A stretch of 41,263 bases of DNA from Rs1 sp038900335 (GTDB taxonomy: Bacteria > Pseudomonadota > Gammaproteobacteria > Pseudomonadales > Balneatricaceae), in contig JBBMRB010000027.1 in assembly GCA_038900335.1 (NCBI GenBank), positions 1-41,263 on the forward strand, in the 5' to 3' direction. Each line of letters begins with the position of its first letter. Within the stretch, counting starts at the first letter, position 1. The notes beneath the pieces are model-generated. The model saw only the letters and a program-made list of their open reading frames with translations. It did no database searches and was not told the origin of the DNA. This document shows positions 9,346 through 17,451 of the stretch, piece by piece. A program made the position numbers and the translations under genes.

Positions 9346-9367
9346 GAAAAAGCCCCTAAAAAGGGGC
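9346..9367 (-). terminator. First terminator after tRNA-fMet
   Basis: Minus-strand GCCCCT, TTTT loop, AGGGGC, then TTTTT, about 107 bp after the tRNA 3' end. It is the first of two tandem terminators in the gap before rimP. Confidence 0.85.
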
Positions 9368-9473
9368 CAAATAAGTGGTTGTAACGATACACTGTTACAC
9401 CTTTAATAAAAACAAATAGATAACTACTTGTCTTAGTTAGGAAGCTGTCTTCCTAATATTTACTACCACGTAT

Positions 9474-9550
<77 letters not shown>

Positions 9551-9598
9551 TCAAACACTCTAAAGCCTTTAAAAAAGACTCTTCAATCAAGTGCGCAT

Positions 9599-9627
9599 AC
9601 TATAATATCATTACTAATATTAAGCAA
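9599..9627 (-). promoter_or_regulatory. Promoter of the initiator tRNA with GC-rich discriminator
   Basis: On the minus strand, -35 TTGCTT, a 17-bp spacer and -10 TATAGT are followed by ATGCGCAC, a GC-rich discriminator typical of stable-RNA promoters under stringent control. The predicted start near 9592 is about 40 nt before the mature tRNA. A/T-rich bases upstream of -35 could act as an UP element. Control by ppGpp is inferred. Confidence 0.75.
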
Positions 9628-9713
9628 GCTTTAAACAACCTTCTTTGCAAATTCATAAGGCTTTTTTGAAAACAATGCTAACAATCCACTATCAATTGTA
9701 ACACTTTAAAAAA

Positions 9714-9800
9714 TGGTGCCCAGAGCCGGACTCGAACCGGCACGGCCATACAGCCACTACCCCCTCAAGGTAGCGTGTCTACCAATTTCACCACCTGGGC
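9714..9800 (-). tRNA. tRNA-Leu (GAG anticodon)
   Basis: An 87-nt class II tRNA with encoded CCA. The acceptor stem is GCCCAGG/CTGGGC-type, the anticodon loop is TTGAGGG with anticodon GAG (reads CUC/CUU), and a long variable arm and a GTTCGAGTC T-loop are present. It lies 20 bp after the secG stop and is probably co-transcribed, like secG-leuU in E. coli. Six Ts directly follow the CCA. Confidence 0.97.
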
Positions 9801-9820
9801 TTATCCATAAACTTTTTAAA

Positions 9821-10180
9821 TCAATTAGAACTTGGTATATCTGAATCTTGTGTAGCGGGTATTGCATCGCCTAAATCAGGTAACGTATTTGCAGCATCCA
9901 CCTGTATCTGTTCAATAACAGGAATACCTAACTCAACTCCGTAACCCGCTTGCTCTTTAGCAAAATACGCTAATGCGAAGCTAGTTAAAAACAAACCCGC
10001 TGCCAAAACAGCCGTTGCTCTTGATAAGAAGCTACCAGCTCCTTGACTACCAAAAACCGTTTGTGAAGCTCCCGCCCCAAAAGATGCACCTGCTTCAGCG
10101 CCCTTACCTTGCTGCATCATCACCAACGCAATTATTGCCGCGGCTAACAACACATGCACAACAAGAATAATAGTTTCCAC
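9821..10180 (-). CDS. secG: Preprotein translocase subunit SecG
   Basis: A small inner-membrane subunit of SecYEG that aids SecA-driven export. The 119-aa protein has two membrane segments (about 3-20 and 53-72) and the conserved loop MMQQGKGAEAGASFGAGAS followed by TVFGSQGAGSFLSR. The tail is acidic. It starts at GTG 10180 with AGGCG upstream. It is 18 bp after tpiA and 20 bp before tRNA-Leu. Confidence 0.96.
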   Translation of the reverse strand: METIILVVHVLLAAAIIALVMMQQGKGAEAGASFGAGASQTVFGSQGAGSFLSRATAVLAAGLFLTSFALAYFAKEQAGYGVELGIPVIEQIQVDAANTLPDLGDAIPATQDSDIPSSN

Positions 10181-10198
10181 GTTCTAATCGCCTTTTAT

Positions 10199-10948
10199 CT
10201 ATTTTGCAGCAGCGCTACAAATTACTTTAAAATCTTCAATTTTTAACGAAGCACCACCAACTAGGCCGCCATCAATATCAGGCTGAGCAAATAATTGCTG
10301 TGCTGTTGTAGCGCTCACGCTACCGCCATATAAAATACGGACTTTTTCAGCAAGATCAGCAGCAATATTATCACTGAGCACCTTGCGAATAAATGCATGC
10401 ATTTCTTGAGCTTGTTCCGGCGAAGCTGTCTCACCAGTACCTATCGCCCAAATTGGCTCATATGCGATAACAAATTCATCACCTGTTAGTGACAACCCTG
10501 CTAACGCACTTACAATCTGTTTTTCAACAACATCAAATGCACTATCTGCTTTACGCTGCGCTAATGATTCACCGACACACAGCATAGGTACTAACGAAGC
10601 AGCTATTACAGCACAAACTTTTTTAGCAACACTTTGCTCATCATCGCCAAACATCTCTCTGCGCTCAGAGTGACCAACTAAAACATACTTACAACCTATA
10701 TCAGCTATCATCGATACAGACAGCTCGCCAGTAAAGGCACCAGCTTGTTCGTAATGTACATTTTGAGCCGCGACGCTATATCCGCTCGCATCATTTTGAA
10801 CTTGCGATAGATATACAGATGAAGGACTAAGCACAACCTCAACATTATCTAATGTTTTAGCATGTAAATTAACTTGCTGTGACATTTGCGCAGCAAATTG
10901 CTTAGTGCCGTTCATTTTCCAGTTTCCAGCAACAATTGATTGACGCAT
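10199..10948 (-). CDS. tpiA: Triosephosphate isomerase
   Basis: Interconverts dihydroxyacetone phosphate and glyceraldehyde 3-phosphate in glycolysis and gluconeogenesis. The 249-aa TIM barrel shows the catalytic Lys11 (GNWKMNG), His93 (VGHSERR), Glu164 (AYEPIWAIGTG, with the flexible loop) and the phosphate-binding GGLVGGASL. Its position between glmM and secG is as in Pseudomonas, not E. coli. AAGGATC lies before ATG 10948. Confidence 0.97.
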   Translation of the reverse strand: MRQSIVAGNWKMNGTKQFAAQMSQQVNLHAKTLDNVEVVLSPSSVYLSQVQNDASGYSVAAQNVHYEQAGAFTGELSVSMIADIGCKYVLVGHSERREMFGDDEQSVAKKVCAVIAASLVPMLCVGESLAQRKADSAFDVVEKQIVSALAGLSLTGDEFVIAYEPIWAIGTGETASPEQAQEMHAFIRKVLSDNIAADLAEKVRILYGGSVSATTAQQLFAQPDIDGGLVGGASLKIEDFKVICSAAAK

Positions 10949-10992
10949 AACAGATCCTTAAAAATGAGGCGCAGATATTAACCAATTTGCGT

Positions 10993-12342
10993 TTAACAAA
11001 CAAGCAATTCTAACGCAGATTTAACTTTTTTAGCCAGTTGCTCACAAATACTATTAACTTGTGCTAAATCCCCCCCTTCGACCATCACCCTAACAAGGGG
11101 CTCGGTACCTGAAGCTCGCAGCAAAACACGACCATTATCAGCCAATTCATTTTCAGCTTCTTTTACCAGTGCCAAAATGTCATCATTTTTCATTACATCG
11201 ATTTTTTTTGCCATTGCGATGTTAATCATTTTTTGCGGCATTTTTGTCATGACTTTTTTTATTTTTGCCAACGACTGATCGCTAGAGCGCATTGCGACTA
11301 ACACTTGTAGCGCTGCTATTGTGCCATCTCCCGTGGTTGTATGATGCTTACAAATAACATGACCCGAGCCCTCTCCGCCAATAAACCAACTTCGATCAGA
11401 TAGCTGCTCCATCACGTATCTATCGCCAACATTCGCTCTAACGAAAGGCACGCTTAAACGCTTACAAGCCTTTTCCATGCCAAAGTTGGACATTAAAGTA
11501 CCGACCACGCCGCCTTTTAATTGCCCTATGCCTTTTAAATAATCGACGATAATCATAATCAACTCATCACCATCGACAACCTCGCCTAAATGATCAACCA
11601 TAATGACCCGATCGCCGTCACCATCTAGAGCTATACCTAAATCAGCTTGCTCAGCTAATACAATTTTTTGTAAATTTTTGGTATCTGTTGCGCCACATTT
11701 TTCATTGATATTTAACCCATCAGGTGATGATGCTATCTCAATAACTTGCGCCCCTAATTCCGATAACACGCGCCCAGAGACATGATAGGTAGCACCATTT
11801 GCGCAATCTAGAATAATCCTCATGCCCTTTAAGCTAAAACCTAAGGGCACTGACGCTTTACAAAACTCAATATAGCGCCCTGGAGCATCATTAACTCTAC
11901 TCGCTCTACCTAAGGCCGATGACTCAACCGTGGTCATTGCCATATCCATTTGCGCTTCGATCGCATGCTCTATCTCATCACCTAGTTTTACACCCGTTGA
12001 ATTAAAGAACTTAATGCCATTATCACCAAATGCATTATGAGAAGCTGAAATAACGATACCGGCATCTGCCTGAAAGGTACGCGCCAAATAAGCAACCGCG
12101 GGTGTTGGCATTGGCCCTGTTAGCAACACATCGACGCCTGCCGCACTTAACCCCGCCTCCAACGCCGACTCAAACATATAACCGGAGATACGCGTATCTT
12201 TACCGATCAGTATTTTACTATTGCCTTCCCTTGCGAACACTTTGCCTGCAGCCCAACCGAGCTTTAACATGAAATCCGGAGTGATTGGATACTGACCTAC
12301 CTTACCGCGAATACCATCTGTGCCAAAATACTTTTTTCCCAT
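10993..12342 (-). CDS. glmM: Phosphoglucosamine mutase
   Basis: Converts glucosamine 6-phosphate to glucosamine 1-phosphate on the way to UDP-GlcNAc for peptidoglycan and lipopolysaccharide. The 449-aa protein has the phosphoserine loop ISASHN with catalytic Ser101, the metal-binding DGDGDR near 241-246, and the C-terminal sugar-phosphate loop RASGTEPLVRVMVEG. It starts MGKKYFGTDGIRG at ATG 12342, after AAGGTGG. folP ends 18 bp upstream. Confidence 0.97.
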   Translation of the reverse strand: MGKKYFGTDGIRGKVGQYPITPDFMLKLGWAAGKVFAREGNSKILIGKDTRISGYMFESALEAGLSAAGVDVLLTGPMPTPAVAYLARTFQADAGIVISASHNAFGDNGIKFFNSTGVKLGDEIEHAIEAQMDMAMTTVESSALGRASRVNDAPGRYIEFCKASVPLGFSLKGMRIILDCANGATYHVSGRVLSELGAQVIEIASSPDGLNINEKCGATDTKNLQKIVLAEQADLGIALDGDGDRVIMVDHLGEVVDGDELIMIIVDYLKGIGQLKGGVVGTLMSNFGMEKACKRLSVPFVRANVGDRYVMEQLSDRSWFIGGEGSGHVICKHHTTTGDGTIAALQVLVAMRSSDQSLAKIKKVMTKMPQKMINIAMAKKIDVMKNDDILALVKEAENELADNGRVLLRASGTEPLVRVMVEGGDLAQVNSICEQLAKKVKSALELLVC

Positions 12343-12360
12343 TTAAATCGCCACCTTCAA

Positions 12361-13209
12361 TTATTCAATATCATTTATCGCTGCTATTACTTTTACCACA
12401 TCACAGGTTGCTTGAACATCATGAACCCTAACGATAAAAGCACCTTTCATCGCCGCATAGGCAACACTTGACAAACTAGCTGCCAACCTATCATCGACAG
12501 CACGGCCTAGCAACTGACCAAACATACTTTTCCTAGACGTCCCTATTAACACCGCATAACCGCTCGCCACAAATACATCGGTATCTTTGAGCAGCTTCAC
12601 ATTCTGCTCTAAGGTTTTACCAAAACCAAAACCTGGATCTAAAATAATTCGCTGGCGATCTATGCCATTCATTTTACACACATCAGCGCGTGATAATAAA
12701 TAAGACAACACCTCTGTCGTTACATCTTTATATAGCGGGTCATTTTGCATCGTTGCTGGCGTACCCTGCATATGCATCAGACAAACAGGCAAATCACCTC
12801 TTGCAACAGCCTGAACAGCCCCTTCTCGCTCCAGCGCTCGAACATCGTTAATCATCCCTGCACCATAGTCAGCTGCAACACTTATCAGAGCAGGGTTACT
12901 AGTATCCACTGACAAAACCACATCTAAATTAGCAGATAGCAATTCTAGCGCAGGCAACACACGATCCATCTCTTGTTGCGATGTTACCTCCTCAGCATTG
13001 GGGCGGGTAGATTCGCCACCAATATCCAGAATTGTCGCCCCACTTAAGACCATAGCCTGAGCTCTCATCAACAGAGCGTCTTTATCAATGGCATTAGCGG
13101 TAAATAGACTGCCGCCATCTGAAAAAGAATCAGGTGTTACATTTAAAATACCCATAACATGGGTCTTGCTAAGCTCTAACTGACGATCACCACATTTTAG
13201 CTTATTCAT
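12361..13209 (-). CDS. folP: Dihydropteroate synthase
   Basis: Joins 4-aminobenzoate to dihydropterin pyrophosphate in folate synthesis; the target of sulfonamides. The 282-aa TIM barrel shows MGILNVTPDSFSDGG near the N-terminus, DIGGESTRP, SVDTSNP, LILDPGFGFGKT-type residues and the C-terminal RVHD. I start it at ATG 13209 (AAAGGG upstream). The frame is open 15 codons further, but that stretch would run into the T-tract of the ftsH terminator. The gene lies between ftsH and glmM, as in E. coli. Confidence 0.95.
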   Translation of the reverse strand: MNKLKCGDRQLELSKTHVMGILNVTPDSFSDGGSLFTANAIDKDALLMRAQAMVLSGATILDIGGESTRPNAEEVTSQQEMDRVLPALELLSANLDVVLSVDTSNPALISVAADYGAGMINDVRALEREGAVQAVARGDLPVCLMHMQGTPATMQNDPLYKDVTTEVLSYLLSRADVCKMNGIDRQRIILDPGFGFGKTLEQNVKLLKDTDVFVASGYAVLIGTSRKSMFGQLLGRAVDDRLAASLSSVAYAAMKGAFIVRVHDVQATCDVVKVIAAINDIE

Positions 13210-13252
13210 ACAAACCCTTTGTATTGATTTTTCGCTAGCCGCTACTAACCAC

Positions 13253-13289
13253 AAAAAAAGCCAGCTCGATAAAATCGATACTGGCTTTT
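13253..13289 (-). terminator. Terminator between ftsH and folP
   Basis: Minus-strand AAAAGCCAG pairs with CTGGCTTTT, with an inner ATCGA/TCGAT stem and seven Ts following. It lies 23 bp after the ftsH stop. Since folP follows immediately, it probably only reduces downstream transcription. Confidence 0.85.
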
Positions 13290-13311
13290 AGATCAAACAA
13301 TAAATTAACTG

Positions 13312-15357
13312 TTAGCTGGTGCTTTTAGGCGTATTCCCAGCATCGGAATCATCTTTATTATCATCTTTGGCCGTATTCTCTTTGCCATCTGCGCTAGCGA
13401 CAACGTCTTCATCAGCAATACTGTCATTGTCGATATCTTCAACGACATCATCAATCACTTCATCAACTTTTTTCTTTTTAGTCATATCAATCGATGAAAC
13501 TTTTGACTTTGTAACATCGACATTAATGGTCGATGCATCAGTCCAATCAACAGGATCACTAACAGGCTGACGCGCCATCAACTCATCTATTTGACTTGCA
13601 CTAATTGTCTCATACTTCATTAACGCCTGAGTCATTGTCTCTAAAATATCTCTATTGTCTTCAAGAATTTTATAAGCACGTGCATAAGACTCATCGATGA
13701 TGCTACGTACTTCATCATCAATTTTTTGCAAGGTGACAGGTGACATTGGCTTCGCGCCTTGATTGTAACCACCACCAAATGGACCCGACTCATCTTCATC
13801 ATAAAGAATAGGACCCATTGCATCTGACAAGCCCCAGCGACTAACCATATTTCGCGCCATACTGGTCGCTCTTTGGATATCATTAGATGCACCTGTGGTT
13901 ACACCATTTTTACCCAATGTCATTTCTTCTGCAATTCGGCCACCGTACAAAGAACATATATTAGACAGTATCATCTCTTTAGAGTGAGAGTACTTATCCT
14001 CGGTCGGCAAGAACATTGTTACGCCTAAAGCACGACCACGTGGAATAATCGATACCTTATAAACCGGATCGTGCCCTGGCATCATACGCCCTACTATTGC
14101 ATGGCCTGATTCATGGTAAGCCGTATTTAAACGCTCAGCTTCAGACATAACCATCGATTTGCGCTCAGCACCCATCATGATTTTATCTTTTGCTTTCTCT
14201 AGCTGTTCCATACCAACAGTACGCAAGCTTTCACGAGCAGCAAACAATGCCGCCTCATTAACTAAGTTAGCCAGCTCAGCACCAGAAAAACCAGGCGTTC
14301 CACGTGCTATCAGATCAGGCTTGACATCATCGCCCATTGGTACTTTACGCAAATGAACATCTAGAATTTTTTCTCTACCGCGAATATCAGGCAAACTAAC
14401 ATGTACTTGGCGATCAAATCGACCTGGACGCAACAACGCAGGATCTAGTACATCAGGACGGTTGGTAGCAGCAATAACGATAACCCCTGACACCCCTTCA
14501 AAACCATCCATTTCGACTAACAAAGCATTTAGCGTTTGTTCACGCTCATCATTACCGCCGCCCATACCGGCGCCACGATGACGACCTACTGCATCTATTT
14601 CATCGATAAAAATAATACACGGTGCATGTTTCTTAGCTTGATCAAACATATCACGTACACGTGATGCACCCACACCTACAAACATCTCTACGAAATCAGA
14701 ACCTGAAATGCTAAAGAAAGGCACCTTGGCTTCACCGGCAATCGCTTTTGCTAGCAATGTTTTACCTGTACCAGGATCACCGGACATCAAAATACCACGA
14801 GGCATATTTCCTCCCAGCTTTTGAAACTTACCCGGATCTCGCAAATAATCCACCAATTCAGAGACCTCTTCCTTAGCCTCCTCAACACCAGCCACATCGG
14901 CGAATGTTGTTTTAATCTGATCTTCGCTCATCATTTTGGCTTTTGACTTACCAAATGACATAGGCCCGCCCTTACCGCCGCCGCCTTGCATTTGACGCAT
15001 AAAGAACATAAAAATAGCGACAATAATTAAGATAGGAAATGCGGCAACGAGCAATTGCGTCCAAACACTTTGTTGCTCAGGACGCTTACCTTCAATGATC
15101 ACTTTACTGGCGATAAGATCATCTACTAGTTTTGGATCCTGTAGCGCTGGCCTTACTGTTTCAAATCGTTCGCCGTTTTTACGAACACCTTGAATGGTAT
15201 AGCCATCGATTACAACTTTTGCCACTCGGCCATCTTGCACCTCAGCAACAAAATCCGAATAATTTAACCCATTTGATTCTGTATCAGTATTAAAGTTATT
15301 AAAGACTGTCAGTAGCACTGCAGCAATAACCAACCAAAGAACCAGATTCTTTGCCAT
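13312..15357 (-). CDS. ftsH: ATP-dependent zinc metalloprotease FtsH
   Basis: A membrane-anchored AAA+ protease that degrades unneeded or damaged membrane and regulatory proteins. The 681-aa protein starts MAKNLVLWLVIAAVLL, with transmembrane helices at 4-19 and about 102-121 around a periplasmic domain. Walker A is at 193-200 (GDPGTGKT, with Asp where GPPGTGKT is usual), Walker B is CIIFIDEID, then come the SRH region and zinc site HESGH at 415-419. The acidic Ser/Asp-rich tail after about 610 is variable. I chose ATG 15357 by family alignment. The frame is open 37 codons upstream, and a TTG with AGAGGA before it three codons earlier is a rival start. Confidence 0.96.
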   Translation of the reverse strand: MAKNLVLWLVIAAVLLTVFNNFNTDTESNGLNYSDFVAEVQDGRVAKVVIDGYTIQGVRKNGERFETVRPALQDPKLVDDLIASKVIIEGKRPEQQSVWTQLLVAAFPILIIVAIFMFFMRQMQGGGGKGGPMSFGKSKAKMMSEDQIKTTFADVAGVEEAKEEVSELVDYLRDPGKFQKLGGNMPRGILMSGDPGTGKTLLAKAIAGEAKVPFFSISGSDFVEMFVGVGASRVRDMFDQAKKHAPCIIFIDEIDAVGRHRGAGMGGGNDEREQTLNALLVEMDGFEGVSGVIVIAATNRPDVLDPALLRPGRFDRQVHVSLPDIRGREKILDVHLRKVPMGDDVKPDLIARGTPGFSGAELANLVNEAALFAARESLRTVGMEQLEKAKDKIMMGAERKSMVMSEAERLNTAYHESGHAIVGRMMPGHDPVYKVSIIPRGRALGVTMFLPTEDKYSHSKEMILSNICSLYGGRIAEEMTLGKNGVTTGASNDIQRATSMARNMVSRWGLSDAMGPILYDEDESGPFGGGYNQGAKPMSPVTLQKIDDEVRSIIDESYARAYKILEDNRDILETMTQALMKYETISASQIDELMARQPVSDPVDWTDASTINVDVTKSKVSSIDMTKKKKVDEVIDDVVEDIDNDSIADEDVVASADGKENTAKDDNKDDSDAGNTPKSTS

Positions 15358-15615
15358 ATCGTTCAAGAGATAATCCTCTATACCTATTCTGAAACTATAA
15401 TCAGCTAATTTTAACTCCGCATCATAAAACACATACAATTTTCGCGAGGAACACGAGCTCATGTACACAACTTTATTCTACTAAATTACAATTTGCGCCA
15501 CAGCCTCACTTAATATTAAACAATTCAGAGTAACCACTACCCCAAACTCTAAACTACAATCAGCTATTGTAAAACGAAAAAACAACAATCCTTTTACATC
15601 TTAAACAACTAGCTA

Positions 15616-16236
15616 TCAACCTTTAAATCCACGACCAACAATATAGACTTCCCTAGAGCGAGCCCTAGACGACGAGGGTTTGCGAGTAACGACTCTATCA
15701 AAACTGCTACGAACATCCTTAACATAGTCATCGAAACCTTCGCCTTGAAAGACTTTGGCAACAAAGTCGCCTTTTGGTTTCAATACTTGTCTTGCCATAT
15801 CTAAAGCCAACTCAACAAGATACATTGATGCCGGCTGATCTACACTACCATTACCACTCATATTGGGGGCCATATCGGAAATTACAAGTCCCGCTTGCGC
15901 TCCACCCATCACATTTAGTATTTCATTGAGCACAGACTCTTCTGTAAAATCGCCCTGTATAAACTCAACGCCGGCCATAGAATCCATTGGCAATATATCG
16001 GATGAGACGACACGTCCAGTGTCACCTACCAAATCGGCAGCAACTTGCGACCAACCACCTGGAGCCGCACCTAAATCGACAACTGTCATGCCCTTGCGGA
16101 TCAATTTGTCTTTTTCTTGCAACTCAAGCAATTTAAAGCTCGCTCTGGAGCGATAACCCTGCTCTTTTGCCATTTTTACATATTGATCTGTGACATGTTC
16201 TTGTAACCAACGCCCACTACTTTTCGATTTTGCCAA
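15616..16236 (-). CDS. rlmE: 23S rRNA (uridine-2'-O-)-methyltransferase RlmE
   Basis: Methylates the 2'-OH of U2552 in the 23S A-loop, a late step of 50S assembly, using S-adenosylmethionine. The 206-aa protein shows the SAM motif VVDLGAAPGGWSQVAADL near 54-71, SDMAPNMSG with a catalytic Asp, VAKVFQGEGFD with the catalytic Lys, and SRARSREVYIV at the end. The start is TTG 16236 (GAGAAG upstream). It precedes ftsH and is divergent from yhbY, as in E. coli. Confidence 0.96.
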   Translation of the reverse strand: MAKSKSSGRWLQEHVTDQYVKMAKEQGYRSRASFKLLELQEKDKLIRKGMTVVDLGAAPGGWSQVAADLVGDTGRVVSSDILPMDSMAGVEFIQGDFTEESVLNEILNVMGGAQAGLVISDMAPNMSGNGSVDQPASMYLVELALDMARQVLKPKGDFVAKVFQGEGFDDYVKDVRSSFDRVVTRKPSSSRARSREVYIVGRGFKG

Positions 16237-16387
16237 AACAACTTCTCAATTACTTTATGAACTATTAAAAATTAACCAACAAAAAATTAGCAATCACTTA
16301 CTCACACCGAAAAAAATGCTAGAATAGCCACATTATCATTCTGTCTGCGGATCACTTTTCATTGAGACTGAAGTTTAGCACAAGATA

Positions 16388-16400
16388 TATAGATCTATAT
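16388..16400. promoter_or_regulatory. Short palindrome in the yhbY leader
   Basis: The 14-bp perfect palindrome ATATAGATCTATAT is flanked by GCAC and GTGC in offset positions, about 65 bp before the yhbY start. It could be a protein site or an RNA hairpin. A weak -10 (TAGAAT, 16320-16325) lies upstream. Confidence 0.35.
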
Positions 16401-16462
16401 GTGCATTCTACAGTATTGAATAAAAAAAAGAGCTCAGACTAAAACCAAGGTATTTTTACACA

Positions 16463-16783
16463 ATGAGTATCACTCAAGAGCAAAGAAAACACTTTCGCAC
16501 ACTAGGGCACAAATTAAACCCTCTAGTGACTGTTGCGAGCAAAGGACTAACTGAAAACTTACAATTAGAAGTGGATAGAGCACTAGAAGACCACGAACTA
16601 ATCAAAGTTAAATTCGCTATTTCTGATAGAGAATTGAAAAAGCAACTCATTCGCGAGTTATGTGAAATTGTTGAAGCACAAAGCATTCAAGAAATAGGTC
16701 ACATTGTCCTAATTTATCGCCCTTCGTTAGAACCAAACCCTAAGCTTTCTAACATTTTGCGTGCCAGTGAGCAGCAGCGCTAA
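16463..16783 (+). CDS. yhbY: Ribosome-associated RNA-binding protein YhbY (CRS1/CRM domain)
   Basis: A small CRM-domain protein linked to pre-50S ribosomal particles. The 106 aa cover one domain; LGHKLNPLVTVASKGLTENL contains the GxxG-like loop, followed by ELIKVKF and a last strand GHIVLIYR. It is divergent from rlmE-ftsH and convergent with greA, the standard arrangement. Its start ATG 16463 has AAGG at a long spacing. Confidence 0.93.
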   Translation: MSITQEQRKHFRTLGHKLNPLVTVASKGLTENLQLEVDRALEDHELIKVKFAISDRELKKQLIRELCEIVEAQSIQEIGHIVLIYRPSLEPNPKLSNILRASEQQR

Positions 16784-16794
16784 GCAAATTTTAC

Positions 16795-16822
16795 CATCGC
16801 GCCGCTATAACACGGCGCGATG
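16795..16822. terminator. Shared terminator between convergent yhbY and greA
   Basis: A perfect 10-bp GC-rich stem (CATCGCGCCG/CGGCGCGATG) with an 8-nt loop lies between the two convergent genes. U-tracts on both sides are weak, so efficiency is uncertain. Confidence 0.7.
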
Positions 16823-16842
16823 ATTTCAATATTTAATACTTA

Positions 16843-17319
16843 TTAAATATGCTCTACTTTATCGATTTCAAACTCGACCACACCTTTTGGCGTCTGAATA
16901 CTAGCCACTTCACCCTCGTGCTTACCTATCAAACCTTTCGCTATTGGCGAATTAAATGATATTTTCAGCTTTTTAATATCAGCTTCATCATCGCCTACTA
17001 TTTGATAGCGAACCTGCTCATCAGTATCACAGTTGATTAGCTGAACGGTTGTACCAAAAATAACTTTTTCAGCGTAGGGAATTTCGGTGACATCAATCAC
17101 CTGAGCATTTGAAAGCTTACTTTCAAGCTCTTGAATTCTACCTTCTGCAAAGCTTTGCTCTTCACGTGCCGCATGATACTCCGCATTCTCTTTAAGATCA
17201 CCGTGCTCACGCGCAGTCGCTATATCTTTAATTATTCTTGGACGCTTTTCAGATTTCAAATAATCCAACTCATCACGCAGCGCCTTTTCGCCACCGACAG
17301 TCATTGGTACACGACTCAT
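16843..17319 (-). CDS. greA: Transcript cleavage factor GreA
   Basis: Rescues backtracked RNA polymerase by stimulating cleavage of the nascent RNA 3' end. The 158-aa protein has an N-terminal coiled coil (about 10-75) with the acidic tip residues in HGDLKENAEYHAAREEQ, and a C-terminal FKBP-like domain containing NSPIAKGLIGKHEGE. GGGAGTAATAAA lies before ATG 17319. It follows carB; a carA-carB-greA operon is known in Pseudomonas aeruginosa, so co-transcription is likely. Confidence 0.97.
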   Translation of the reverse strand: MSRVPMTVGGEKALRDELDYLKSEKRPRIIKDIATAREHGDLKENAEYHAAREEQSFAEGRIQELESKLSNAQVIDVTEIPYAEKVIFGTTVQLINCDTDEQVRYQIVGDDEADIKKLKISFNSPIAKGLIGKHEGEVASIQTPKGVVEFEIDKVEHI

Positions 17320-17342
17320 TTTATTACTCCCTTAACAAGTAA

Positions 17343-17397
17343 CGGCGAGCCCAAACTCGCCGCTACTCTTATGTCATTTCTAAACACATTAGAAATG
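17343..17397 (-). other. Two stem-loops in the carB-greA gap
   Basis: Two perfect inverted repeats lie side by side: CGGCGAG/CTCGCCG (17343-17362) and CATTTCTAA/TTAGAAATG (17375-17397). Neither is followed by a U-tract on the minus strand, so they are more likely mRNA stabilising or processing structures than terminators. Confidence 0.55.
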
Positions 17398-17451
17398 TAG
17401 ATAATTTAAATTTTAGCTCTCGCCAACTTAAACCAAAATATTGCTATTCGA

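Noticed and set aside
15358..15468. N-terminal extension of FtsH
   Set aside because: The extra 37 codons lack homology to FtsH and would put extra residues before the first membrane helix; the family start MAKNL is internal.
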